Assembly: GCA_001986395.2 (NCBI GenBank)
Contig: MQVO02000014.1
Span: 248,001 to 312,000 of the forward strand
Direction of reading: 5' to 3'
Origin: Irpex lacteus
Lineage: Eukaryota; Basidiomycota; Agaricomycetes; Polyporales; Irpicaceae
Length of the DNA stretch: 64,000 nt
The position numbers and the translations under genes were made by a program. A model generated the notes under the pieces. That model made no database searches and was not told the origin of the DNA. It saw nothing but the letters and a program-made list of their open reading frames with translations. Each line of letters starts with the position of its first letter. Positions within the stretch are counted from its first letter, which is position 1. Positions 35,566 through 47,118 of the stretch are shown one piece after another.

Positions 35566-36296
35566 TTTTGCGGAGGCCGGGGATTGGTTGTTATTACAAG
35601 TTACAAGGCGCTTCTTGAAAACAGCACCAGGCATGACGTGACATAGCCCGTGCAACACGTCACCGAGAGCTGTGACAGTGTGACGGCAGCTGAGACATCG
35701 ATCCAGCTTCAAGTTCAGCTTTAGATTGAAGGTCACGGTGATAAGTATATGGAATTGAACACGAATTCGAACTGGTAAACGTCACATAACGACCAGCAGA
35801 GCTACTAATAAGTACATGTTCTAAAGGTATCTATGATTGCGGGAGTTGGGTGATGGAGCCCATGTAGAAAATGTGTTGTGTCAGAAACGATTCAAACGAA
35901 CAATATGCGTAAGTAAAGTCGAAAGCAAAGACCTCATAACATGTCAGAACGGTAATATGCGTGGTAGAAAGCAAGTGAACCGGAAGGATAGCACGAAAAG
36001 ATGATTTGCAGAGTAGAAGCGACTTAGAGATAGACGTAGATGATGTGGGACTAAGCGGCCGTGGATAAATAATCATGATGGACGATTAGCAGTCAGTGTT
36101 TGTGGTAGCTGTCGTTTGGCCACATCGTTTGACGACTTCGGTGAGTATTGTCGCTGTCAGGTGACGCCAAAGGAGTCAGAATGCCGATGGATAGAGGCTC
36201 CATCCTTGCCGTACTTGGGAATGTGCTCGTGGGTCGTAGTGTCGCAGGCTCCTAGTGAGCTGGGCGGGGTGTGTGGCTGAGTGAGTTGCCTAAAAC
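35566..36296. other. Intergenic
   Basis: Promoter side of the RNPS1-like gene and 3' side of the membrane-protein gene. No ORF with domain or splice support was seen. Confidence 0.4.
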
Positions 36297-37486
36297 TTAG
36301 CCAGCAGTCTGGAGTGAAGCAGACTGAGGGCAATGCTCGCCATCGTCATTGTGCCCGCTTCGAAGGAGTTTTCGCAGCTTGCTCCGGACGAGTGCGCACT
36401 GACAAATCTCCGCAACAACCATGCACGCAACGACTCCATACAGCCAAGGCGGAGGCGGCTCGGATGAAGTGATCAGCTCGTTATCTTGTTGTGTCTGAGA
36501 TAGGTCTCCTCGAACAAGGCAGAAGATCTCTTCAGGGGAGTAACTGACACCGGACATCATGGCAATAATGGCAGAGATACCCGCCACAATAGTGCATCTA
36601 GTAGTCGACGTTGAGCAATGTTACTTTTCCATGATACATGAGCGAAGAGCGCGTACAGCATAGGGAATGGCTTAGGAAGGGCCAGGGCATCAGCTACCAG
36701 CTCGTCGTCATCGTTTGACCAGGTATACTAAAGGTAGTCAAAACAGGTATGGTTAGCACGGATAAGAATACATGCCGGTAGGCCGTTGAGAAGACTCACC
36801 GGCAAACCGGAGTGAAGCAGAGATTGAGCAAGGTCATCGACAAGACCGAGGATATATATCATGGCTAGACATACAATGACAATGTAGACCATGAGTAGCC
36901 GGACGGCCACCTGCAGGACCAGCATGAAGACAACCATGGCCCCGCTATGGTGAAGCACAAGAGACAGACATCAAATTAATATACAACGTTGCGTAGGTGT
37001 GACCGACCGACCATAAGGACCCCGTAGCAGCGTACTGCGCTCTGGCACAGTGGGCGGGCACCTCAACGAGCATCTCTTTGAGTGATTGCGCAGGTGAGAG
37101 GGCTGTGTCGACGAGAGCGGATCGTGAGGTAGTTGGGATTGTGGGGCCGGACCACCCCCCTTTCTTCTTAACCCGTCTGATGAGACTCAACCAAGTTTCA
37201 GAGAAAGTGCAAAGCACTCCGGGCAGAAGCAGAGTTTGCATGATAGCAACTATCATGCCCTTCAATGCTGCGGAAAGCTGGATTAACTGAACACCACCGG
37301 GTGTAGAGTTCTGCTTTCCCGCCGAGTCTGCTCCAACGTAGACGTGAGACAACGACAGAGTACGATGCCTAATGACAGTAACGTACCTTTCGTAACATTT
37401 GCGGCAGGTGAGTTGTATGGCACCGGAGATGCATCCAGATGTTCAGCCTGAGTGGGAGATTGCGAGTTCGGAGTCGGTGGATGCAT
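36297..37486 (-). CDS. Multi-pass membrane protein, paralog 1
   Basis: Five exons (37486-37387, 37327-37012, 36944-36800, 36727-36657, 36597-36297; phases agree) give 310 aa. Several hydrophobic helices are visible: GMIVAIMQTLLLPGVLC, a double helix from VVFMLVLQVAVRLLMVYIVI, one near IVAGISAIIAMMSG, and LYGVVACMVVAEICQCALV near the C-terminus. The paralog at 49.6 kb, in the opposite orientation, shares exon lengths exactly for two exons (145 and 71 bp) and the motifs CGAM, AQSLxxSGLP and a C-terminal Leu/Arg/Lys segment. The N-terminus is longer here. I recognise no family; it is probably an integral membrane protein of unknown location. Confidence 0.65.
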
Positions 37487-37782
37487 GCGTATGCCTCTGA
37501 GGGCTTGAGAGAGCCGTGGATAGAGAAAGCAGGCAATCGTAGGTATCCATGGCTATATACGATTCAGGTCAAAGTGGCCTCTCCTGACAATCGGTAAGTA
37601 AGAAGAAGACGATTAAGAAGAAGGAGATGCTCAAAACAGGAAGCCTTGCCAGCACTTAAGCACCGTGACGTTCGAGCGTCAACGCGCGGCGTCCATTGGA
37701 CTGTCCACGATCGATCATCGATCATCTCTCAGATCTGGACTGAAATTCGAGATTGGTATACCTGGGCTCGGGGAACAGGCCA

Positions 37783-37918
37783 GGGTACGGCTGCCCAGCA
37801 GGGTACGGTTGCCTAGCAGGGTACGGTTGCCCAGCAGGGTACGGTTGCCCAGCAGGGTACGGTTGCCCAGCAGGGTACGGTTGCCCAGCAGGGTACGGTT
37901 GCCCAGCAGGGTACGGTC
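37783..37918. repeat. 18-bp minisatellite, about 8 copies
   Basis: The unit CAGCAGGGTACGGTTGCC is repeated head to tail about eight times with one or two base changes in the outer copies. The same unit occurs once, inverted, at the outer right end of each adjacent foldback element (CTGCTGGGCAACCGTA at about 39171 and 40431), so the array is an expanded element terminus. Confidence 0.9.
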
Positions 37919-39181
37919 TAATTCCCAACTCCCAAGGTCGAGTTCTTCGTTCCCTTTCATCAGTTTCACCTCGCCCGAGCCCCGTCCGACCTGTAAGCGA
38001 GCCAGATTACTGCTGGGATCTGCTTACGTAATTATCCCGATGCGTCTGGTACCTAGATCAAGCGCTCGATGGTCATAGATAACACAATAACTGGTGTTCG
38101 TCGCCTTCGACGATGAGCTCGTCCTGTGAGTATATCCCTCCATTCCGCTTCGTTTTTCCTGATTCTTTTATTTATTGAGGAGTATTAGTATTTGTAGAGT
38201 ATGACTATGTAGTCTGATCAATAAAATAATGACTCAATCTTGTATGAGACCTTTGATCTCCTCCCCCTCCTCCCCTAGTATCCGCTCGGTAGCCACATAC
38301 AACGCGGACCCTGCGGTCCAATTCCAATGTATGACTAATATAGTATACATATTTATGTAGCTTTTTACAGGTTTGTACGTCCCCGCCATCTCTGTACGCT
38401 ATGCTATGGGGTTAACAACGTCTGAAAAGCGAAAAGAAACCAAGTTTACCGCCTGCGCAGCTGTTGTACAAGTCCCTACATAAATGAGGGACAAAAAGTA
38501 AGCTCTAGATCGTGATTAGCACCATAAAAATACTATATTTGAGGCCTTATATGGAGAGAAGATGAACTACACGTAGCTACAGGAGTACGACAATGCAGTT
38601 AGGTTAGGCCGGTACAGCGGTGAATCACTTATGCCAACTCACGCACTTCTGGCCGTCCTCTGCGTCTGTGCAGTTGGATTGTTCGTTTACCCTCAATCTA
38701 ACGTCTAAAGTAATGTTTTATAAGTGCGATTATTACAATTCTGAGCTTGCCTTTTGTGCCCCATGCGCGCGGGGGACTGTAGAACACTTAGGTTGGTAGT
38801 GAACCAACCCATGTGGCCCATAGATCAAGCTCTCGTACAAGATCAAGCAAGGTTTTCATTAATAAAACTCCCTAATCGTATTCTACAGCTATTTATACTC
38901 CTTATTACACGAAAGAATTAAGGGAAACGAAGGGAAAGTGAGGAATATACTCACAAACCGCGCTCATCGTCGAACACGACGAGCACCAGTTATCGCGTTA
39001 TCTATGACCATCGAGCGCTTGATCTAGGTACCAGACGCATCGGGAAGATTACGTAAGCAGATCCTAGCAGTAATCTGGCTCGCTTACAGGTCGGACGGGG
39101 CTCGGACGAGGTGAAACTGATGCAAACGAACGAAGAACATGACTTTGGGAGCTGGGAATTAGACCTGACCCTGCTGGGCAA
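37916..39181. mobile_element. Foldback-like non-autonomous element, copy 1
   Basis: Its two ends are long inverted repeats. The left arm from about 37919 (CTAATTCCCAACTCCCAAGG, then GTTTCACCTCG..., TCAAGCGCTCGATGGTCATA, GACGATGAGC) returns as reverse complement from about 38941 to 39165. Similarity continues inward, weaker, to give arms of at least 225 bp and probably near 400 bp. No transposase ORF lies between the arms. The 18-bp minisatellite abuts the left end. A second copy follows directly. Confidence 0.8.
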
Positions 39182-40450
39182 CCGTAAGGGTCAGGTCTAA
39201 TGTTCAGCTCCCAAGGTCAAGTTCTTCGTTTGTTTTCATCAGTTTCACGTTGTCCGAGCCCCGTCCGACCTCTAAACGAACCAGATTCTTGCCAGGATCT
39301 GCTTACGTAATCTTCCCGCTGCGTCTGGTACCTATATCAAGCGCTCGATAGTCATAGATAACACGAGAACTGGTGCTCGTCGCCTTCGACGATGAGCTCG
39401 TCCTGTGAGTATATCCCTCCATTCCGCTTCGTTTCTCCTGGTTCTTTTTTATTAAGGAGTATCAGTATCTGTATAGTACGAATATGTAGTCTGATCAATA
39501 AAATAATGACTCAATCTTGTATGGGACCTTTGATCTGCTCCTCCTCCTCCCCTAGTATCTACTCGCTAGCCACATACAACGCGGACGCTGCGGTCCAATT
39601 TCAATGTCTGAATAATATAGTATACATATTTATGTAACTTTTTACAGGTTTGTACGTCCCCGCCATCTCTGTACGCAATGCTATGGGGTCAACAACGTCT
39701 GAAAAGCGAAAAGAAAACAAGTTTACCACCTGCCCAAGTGTTGTACAAGTCCCTACATGAAAGAGGGACAAAAAGTAAACTCGAAATCGTAATCAGCATT
39801 ATAAAAATACCATACCTGAGGCCTTATATGGAGAGAAGATGAACTGCACGTAGCTACAGGAATACGACAATGCAGTGAGGTTAGGCCGGTACAGTAGTGA
39901 ATGACTTATGTCAGATCACGCACTTCTGTGCAGTTGGATCGTTCGTCTACCCTCAATCTAACGTCTACAGTAATGTTTTATAAGTGCTATTATTACAATT
40001 CTGAGCTTGCTTCATGTGCCTCATGCGTGCGGGGGACTGTAGAGCACTTAGGTTGGTAGTATGACAGCTCATGTGGCCCATAGATCATGCTCTCGTACGA
40101 GATTGAGTCAGGGTTTCATTAATAAAACCCAATAATCGTATTCTACAGATACTAGTACTCCTTACTACATGAAAGAATCAAGGGAAATGAAAGGAAACTG
40201 AGGGATATACTCACAAGCCACGCTCATCGTCGAAGGCGACGAGCACCAGTTCTCGTGTTATCTATGACTATCGAGCGCTTGATATAGGTACCAGACGCAT
40301 CGGGAAGATTACGTAAGCAGATCCTGGCAAGAATCTGGTTCGCTTAGAGGTCGGACGGGGCTCGGACAACGTGAAACTGATGAAAACAAACGAAGAACTT
40401 GACCTTGGGAGCTGAACATTAGACCTGACCCTGCTGGGCAACCGTACAGG
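39182..40450. mobile_element. Foldback-like non-autonomous element, copy 2
   Basis: A direct tandem copy of the preceding element, similar along its whole length, including the internal region (CCATTCCGCTTCGTTT, ATAAAATAATGACTCAATCT, TGAAAAGCGAAAAGAAA). It has its own inverted arms (about 39190-39420 and 40205-40430). The 11-bp sequence AGACCTGACCC is inverted across the junction with copy 1. No coding capacity was seen. Confidence 0.8.
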
Positions 40451-42372
40451 GTCCAGCCTGGAGGTCATACGGTACAGTTAATACATATACAAAGTACTGT
40501 AAGGATGTCAACTAACGGCCGCGGCGCATCAACCTTCGTAACACTCTGAGATCTAGATTGGGGAGGGCGATGAGCACGGTTCCTTCTGGCGAAAAACTCA
40601 CGAGCGACGAGCGTGCCGCTTATCATACCAGGCCGTCAATGTAAGTACCGAGCATATCGCCAATCGCCCTGTACACGTCCAAAGCGTTACGACTAATACG
40701 AGGTACGAGTATAGAGGCTGGTTTACGAGCCTACCCATAGTGCCTTGCATAAAAAACTATAACGACACAATTCCGCTTTCTCGTGTTCCCATATCGAGGA
40801 ACTCGAATCGGCACAAGCTGTTAGCAGTGCTGTCACGGTCAATCCAATGAAGATGTATTGTCAGCGGAGACAAGAATTCTGTTGAGCAAGTTTCGACTCA
40901 CAACTCATTATGGAAGCTGTGTCATGCAGTTACTTGACATTTGTGTCCGAAAGAAGAGGCTGGCGACGACTTACAGATGATGCGTGACTTTATGTGACGA
41001 TCTCACCTTCGGGAGAACAAAAAGTCGACGACCGCAGTTTTTTGTGCCAGGCACTGGGTAAGTACTGGTACTAGGGTCGTTCAGATCTAGAGTTGGCGCA
41101 GCTCCGGCGCTTACCAGCCCAAACCCGCCAACAATCCGCTGTGCTCGATGTGCGCCAACATGGATACATAATATATATACAAGGATGGCCTCGCTCCGCT
41201 TCGGCGTGAGGAGGCAGTGATGAAATTTGAAAGGCAAGAATTCCAGAGCACAGGTGGCAGCCTAAAGCAGGTTACCCGCGCAGCGATCGAAAAACAGGGC
41301 CAAGCCGACCTCAGTATATATAGACCAAGAGCTCGATGCCAGATCCCCCGGATGTAGAAGTCCAGTAAGTGGAGCTGGGGAGCGGCAGCGTAGGAAGATA
41401 AGTACAAACTTAGAGCAGTAACAGACGGAAACACAAAGTCATAAGAGTGCCATGTTTACTCGAGGTACCGGGCGGGTAACAAAAATAATAAGCCCTCAGA
41501 GGCATACGCATGCATCAATTGACTCGAAGCTCGCAAATACTACCCGTTCAACTTGGAGCTGCTCGTATGTCATCTGCTTCTTCTTACTTACCGATTGTTG
41601 CGAGAGGCCTCTTTGACAATCATATACTGCTGCTTTGCAGCTTGCCAGCAGTCTCGGCAGCTTCTTTCAAGGTTATTGACATTGTTTCCACTTCTCAAGT
41701 CGAACCTCATAATTAGTATTGAAGAAACTCATCGTACCTTCTCGCTTTCCCAGTCAGTACTAGAGTTATTGGTGCGACATGCTAGCCTGTGTATACTAGT
41801 AGTACTGTAGTACTTATGCTTGCGTCTGAGCTCGAACCTATATGCACAGATGGGGATGTTGATCAGGCTGGACTCATTGGTCCCCGAGATTCTCATTACT
41901 CTGACACAGTGTGCAACTAATGACATGCATGAGTATCAGGACGGCCGCAGGTAGATCCTCCTGTTCAGTGGCCTTTGTCCGTACCTGTCTCTACGACATG
42001 TATCGATATCGCCGGAACTCACAGCGCTGTTGTGATCGGCCTGCGCACAAGGACTCGGAGTGGGCAGTACACGAGGACATACCAAAATCTGAACTCGTCT
42101 TGGCGTAGAGATTTCGTTCCCAGGGTAGACAAGAATGACTCGATCTTCGAAGATTGAGGTGGGGGATATTAACGATGTATTCGAGCGAAGCACCGCTCTA
42201 CCATTATTTCATGATACAGTCACAGAGTACAGTATACGAGAACAAACAGCAACAGATAAGGATATGAGACAGCGAAAGCGTAAGCGTAGCAGTGGGAGAT
42301 GATCATGAACGTCTAAGAAAAGAAAGCCCAGCGAACCAATCAAAGAGCAGAGACATCGATGCAGGTATCAGA
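40451..42372. other. Intergenic with small fragments
   Basis: No firm gene. A short spliceable ORF (ATG at 40570, GTAAGT donor at 40641, acceptor near 40714) would code about 65 residues with no family match and may be a gene remnant. A 27-bp copy of the membrane-protein gene 5' end lies at 41490-41516. The rest shows only short ORFs. Confidence 0.35.
41490..41516 (+). repeat. 27-bp copy of the start region of membrane-protein paralog 1
   Basis: It is identical over 27 bases to the minus-strand sequence at 37506-37480, which covers the last 5' UTR bases and the start codon of paralog 1. Beyond it only patches match (GACTC, CTCGCAA), so it looks like a decayed fragment of a third copy. Confidence 0.6.
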
Positions 42373-43450
42373 TTAGATATCGTCCATGCCGAAGTCAAGC
42401 TCAACCTTCTCTCCGGGCTTGAATGCCGGGAGACCTATTGATGTTGATGAATCAGCATAAGCATCTAGCACGTCATTGCGATAATCGCAAGAAAGTTTGT
42501 ATACTCGCCTCGGTATGGGCAACTATCGCAGCGGAAGGCATCGCCGAGGTAGCAGTTACCACAGCTGGAGGTCGCCTTGGGTGCGGCGGCGGCAGCAGCG
42601 ACGAGTCTATCCTTCTCGCTCTGAGCCACTTCGAGAGTCTGACCGGCCTCTGCACCGTCAAGGAGAACAACCTTGCTCTGTGCGAGCTCCTCTGCCTCGA
42701 GCTCTGCGAGACCACAGGTGCAATTCTTGCAGGCCTTCTTACGCCTCGGAGCGCCCTTGACAATGGGCTCACATGTGGGGACTGGACGCTGGCGGTCGGC
42801 CTCGGTGAGGAGAGACTCGGCGTCGATGCTCGGTGTGGAAGGAGCACTCAAAGTCCAGAGTGCCTTCTTTGACGCCTTCTTGGCAGGGTCGACCTTGCGT
42901 CTGAGGGGGACGGCGACACCAGCCGTTGAGTGTGCTGGCTTCTGAGCAATGACATCTCCGTCTGCTATGATGGTGGTAAGGACTGTGAAGCCGCTGTTGG
43001 TCAAATGCGACGAGACGTCGCTGAACGAGGGGGTGACGTTGTGGACATGTAGCGTGCCCAAAGGCTCGAGTGCTGACAGGAGCTGGGACAGAAGGACAGT
43101 GATACGGCCTGACAGTGCCTGGTATTCAGCCTCAGAGAGTACTACATGGACAGTAGCAAGTGATGATGCGGGCAGGGCGGTGGCTGCCAATGAAACACCG
43201 GCAATAAGTCACCTTCATCTGATTGGGAGTCATATGTAGTGTACTCACCTCCGTCAAGCAGCCTATCAACCATTTGCTTTTCCACCGCCCTCGTCTTCTC
43301 CAGGTCTGTTATGAGCGACTGATACTTGCCTTCGGTCGCTGTGGCCGGTGAGCCGACGACAAGTGCTGGACCCTTAATGGGTACGGCGGTGACCACCTTC
43401 TGGGAGTCGGTCGTTGCGACCGGAGCAGCGTAGACAGCGGCGGGCGACAT
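42373..43450 (-). CDS. DRE2: Anamorsin/Dre2, cytosolic Fe-S assembly protein
   Basis: Exons 43450-43249, 43183-42509 and 42434-42373 join in phase to 312 aa. Dre2 works with the diflavin reductase Tah18 to feed electrons into cytosolic iron-sulfur cluster assembly. The N-terminal domain is the divergent methyltransferase-like fold without a cofactor site. The C-terminal CIAPIN1 region carries both cluster motifs: CKNCTCG (CX2CXC, with a further Cys upstream in PTCEP) and [17 protein letters not shown] (CX2CX7CX2C), ending in [13 protein letters not shown]. Intron 2 (42508-42435) must use a GC donor (GAG|GCGAGT), because only that join gives the conserved [13 protein letters not shown]. The linker holds Lys-rich and Ala-rich stretches. 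Confidence 0.92.
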
Positions 43451-45696
43451 TTTGTAGAGTGCCTTTGTTGGTCAGAAGAATGTGGCTGTCGTTGCCAGAC
43501 GAGGAGGAGAGTCGGGGATGGGGGTTGGGGAGAACGTGAAATGTATGAGATGGATCTCTATAAACCACCCCGCATAATTTTGTCACGTGGATTAGAGGCT
43601 GGCGCCCTCCGACCGATTTCCCAGGAATGCAAATGATATGTATCAAGCTATGTACTGGAAGGTGCTTAGCAATCAAGTCTGGTACACATTGCTGCTGAGC
43701 ACAGCGCCGTAGCTCCGAGTTATTGGGCGGGGTCTCTATACACCGTGACTAACAATTCAACGGTATAAGTACTACTAGTAGTAGTATGTGTAGATTCTCG
43801 GAGCGTGGAGAGTTGCACGTATCGTACCGTATTAGTCGATACTATCCTGAGGCGACGTCCAACGAGACCAGGCGCTGACAGCTTGAGCCTGAGTACGATG
43901 TCCAAGCATCGTCGGGCATCACAAAACAAACAAGTGTTACGACATGACGTACGTTTACCCCTATAGTGCTGGTTATCATCATCGATGGTAATGTACATGT
44001 AAACCGACTGAGAGAGCAATGCACGGATCACAGCGCGTAGGAAAATACTGGTCACACATACCGGGTTAGCCAACTGCCCCACGTGCGGAGTGGAGGACTG
44101 GATTGCACGAGGATATAGGAACTCTGTGAAAAGATATGGCACAAAAAGGCTTCGAATCAGCCATTATTGGCCCGGGCAACATATAGAAATGTTACTCGGC
44201 TCACCATTGGCCGACTTCCGCGATGGAGATAAAAGAAGAATCATGGAATAGGATAATGATGACGCGTACGGAATCTGCCCATCTCATCTGGCACCTACGA
44301 TGCGAAAGACGCATAGACAGAGCGGACAGAGATGCCCCCACAGCATCGAAGAAATCGACCGCAGATGGAAAGCAGCGCTGACTGCCCCCCTAACTATAGA
44401 CTTTGAGATGACCAAGCCTAAATACGGGAAAAAGACGTTAGCAACACACGTCGTCCAGAATACCTGGACTGGACTACTCAAAGACGAAAAGAACTTACCG
44501 CCCTGACATAACACGTCCCGACCGGGCGGACAGGGAGCACCCACACTTCGTGTGTCAAAGCATTTTTTCGACTCTCCCTTTTTGGTCGGAGGGATGGAAC
44601 CCGCCTCGTTACAGTGGGTGGAACGTGGGGTCGACCTTGTTGACTGCCTGCCACCAGCGCATTGCGCGACACGCCTCCAAAAATAAAATAAAAAATAAAC
44701 CGAATGAGAGTCAGTACTATGGAAGGAGTCGAACGTTACGTATTTTGGGGTTTGCCTGACAGACGTGGTAACGTTGGTACTCTCGATGGATCTTGCACGA
44801 GCGTGGAAGAGGGCGTAAGTGTCACTAAGTATTAAGAGGTAATCGGTGAGTGATGGTAGCGACAAGGCTGAGAGAGAGAGACCTAGAGATCTCAGGGTAC
44901 TTATGTCTGAGCAGAAATCAGGTTCTAGAGTCGTTACAACGTACATGTAAGACTGCCTTGAGAGAAGCCTGACTTGGAGGCCAACACTAGAGCACATGGG
45001 AGTGAGTCGGGGTCCTCGTATGACATTGGCCTTCAAGCTTCAGGCGGTAGGCCTCGCAAAGCCCTCCAAACCCTTACTTTCTGCACAAGATCTAAGATTA
45101 TACATACACATGTATAGTGCTGAGTGATAGCTACTGCATTGTATTAAATGGCCCAGTTAATACGATGGCAAGCTCGTATCGCGGTGCCATTGGGGAGGCA
45201 TCGGCTAATAGCGGAAAGTAGTGTAGCGCCCCGCGTCAAGTGTAGTCATGTGACGAAAAAGAGGCCCCAGTAGTGTTGTTTTGATGAATGAGATCTCAAG
45301 GACCGATTTGGGAAATCGGAATGAGATCTCAAGGACCGATTTGGGAAATCGGAACGGTCACAAATAACGCTTAGTCACGTATCACGGTGACTCTTCATCG
45401 CAGCGTAAAGCCGATGAGTGGCTTGGTAAACAATTTAAATGCGTTCCCAGCGTGGACTGCACGTAATTAGGGCACATCATACGACTGAAAACGAGGAAGA
45501 TAGGGAAATAATGGGCCACGTTCAAGGGGACGAGATGCGTGACACGGAGCCCTTGTAACACGAGCCACACACGCCTTATGTCCGGTAAACCACCAGACCA
45601 CGTTCTCGCGGAGGCTAAGCGCACCAGACTGCCACCGTTTGCAATCTGGGTGCACTTCATGCTTAAGATTTAAAGCAAATGCTACGTGTACAGTAT
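43451..45696. other. Long intergenic region
   Basis: About 2.2 kb without a supported gene. A 250-codon minus-strand ORF (44284-45036) and an opposing 68-codon plus ORF (44300-44506) overlap; neither has a recognisable domain. The only clear structure is a 33-bp direct repeat at 45287. Confidence 0.35.
45287..45352. repeat. Perfect 33-bp tandem duplication with internal hairpin
   Basis: The 33-bp unit (AATGAGATCTCAAGG followed by CCGATTTGGGAAATCGG with one shared base) occurs twice without a mismatch. Each copy holds a perfect 7-bp inverted repeat, CCGATTT-GGG-AAATCGG. Function unknown. Confidence 0.9.
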
Positions 45697-46910
45697 TCAA
45701 AGCTTCCACACTTGGGCAGAAGTACACCCTAATTCTCCCAAGATGCCACCGACTTCGCCTTGGGAGTAGTTGCGCCCGTACGGGCCTGCAATGGCATGTA
45801 TCATCCTGTGAGATCCTGGGAATTAGATACACGGCTTATCAGATAAGCCCTTGATGCGAGCACTCACGGTTCAGGCCCGCACACCAGAAACAATATCTTC
45901 CTGTCAGCGACGGGCTTGGACTTCGTGTTAGAGACACGTAACATCTTTTGCCACCACGTCAATTCCCCACTGCGGTCGCCAAGTATCAGGCCGATGTCGG
46001 CCTTGCCAATGCGACCTTGCCGGATGTCAGGAATGGACACGGACTGCGCACTCGAGCCATCTTTGGTGTCCACGAAGAAAGATACCCGCAACTGGTCAGG
46101 GTGTTTCTCGGCGTGGTCTATCAACGGTCGCAACAACTCGGGCGGAGGAAGCTCGCCTGGAACACGCGACGAATGCAACAGCGTAAAACGCGTCGAACGT
46201 TGGGGTTCGGGGGTAGCCAATAGAACACTGTGCAATAGCTGGTAGAAGGGCGTTATGCCTGTTCCCCCAGAGATCTTCGCGTCAGTTAGTTCCTCCGTGG
46301 GTGCAGTAAAATAAGGTTGGCTGACCATGACAACCTCGTCCCACGTATTCTCTAGCCAGGTCCATGTCCGCAAGGGTCCTCTGATCTCAACGGTGTCTCC
46401 CACATTCTTGGAATGCAGCCATCGTCCGACTTCGCCCTTGGGATATCGCTTAATCCAGAACTTCATCCGGCCGGCCTCGTCTATACCCTCTAGTGGCGTG
46501 TAAGGCCGTTCGACTTGTATATCATCGTCCTTGATAAATATAGACCACACAGGAGCGAACACCGAGCCGTGGAGTGGGGGAAGGAGGCTGGGAGGCACGG
46601 TCAGTGTCATGAGACGTGTATTGGGGTCGGCGCACTGTTCTGACGCGGTAACTTTCACCGGTGTGAAGTGTGTAGGTGAGAGCGCAGTATTAGAGTATGT
46701 TGGTGCCGACCTGGATTCGTCTGGCCAGAGAAAGTATGCCGCTACGAGTCCACCGCCTACAGCAGCCACCGCGAATGCAGGTCCCTTTCCCTTGGTCGGT
46801 TTCGCCTGAGTGGAAGCATATCTAGACCATGCGCTGCGTCTATAGATCCCGTGGAGACTCTGCGGTCTTGAAGCATATCTCGCTAGGTGTGAAAGCCGTA
46901 GAGAAAGCAT
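45697..46910 (-). CDS. NADH-cytochrome b5 reductase-like, mitochondrial
   Basis: Exons 46910-46326, 46274-45868 and 45805-45697 join in phase to 366 aa. The N-terminus is rich in Arg, Ser and Ala without acidic residues (a mitochondrial presequence), followed by one membrane span (VAAVGGGLVAAYFLW), as in outer-membrane/intermembrane-space Mcr1 enzymes. The FAD domain has the RPYTPL motif and the NADH domain has GGTGITPFYQLL and CGPEPMIHAIAGP. The 51-bp first intron has no stop in frame but interrupts VVMISGGTGITP, so it must be removed for a working NADH site. The family passes electrons from NADH to cytochrome b5 or similar acceptors. The exact subfamily (Mcr1 or a relative) is not certain. 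Divergent from the C2H2 gene. Confidence 0.82.
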
Positions 46911-47118
46911 CCTAGCGAGTATGAACGTTGAACGAAGAAACCAAGCAAGCTCAGGCTTGTATCACAGGCGCTAAGATCACGTGCATATGTACCCCCCAAA
47001 TCCAACGTTGCGTCGCTTTCACTCGAACTCTCACCTCCACATCCCTATCCTCGTACTCTACGTTCTCTCATTATTTCTTGACGATCTAATCCTTTTTTGT
47101 TACGACCTTTTTACGACT

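Noticed and set aside
37665..38078. 137-codon ORF with repeated RVRLPS units
   Set aside because: It is a translation of the 18-bp minisatellite and the foldback arm.
44140..44180. TTCGAATC sequence as a tRNA T-loop
   Set aside because: No matching A box, acceptor stem or cloverleaf could be drawn around it.
44284..45036. 250-codon minus-strand ORF in the DRE2/reductase spacer
   Set aside because: There is no domain, no splice structure and a Cys/Ser/Leu-rich composition; it overlaps an opposing ORF. Not enough to call a gene.
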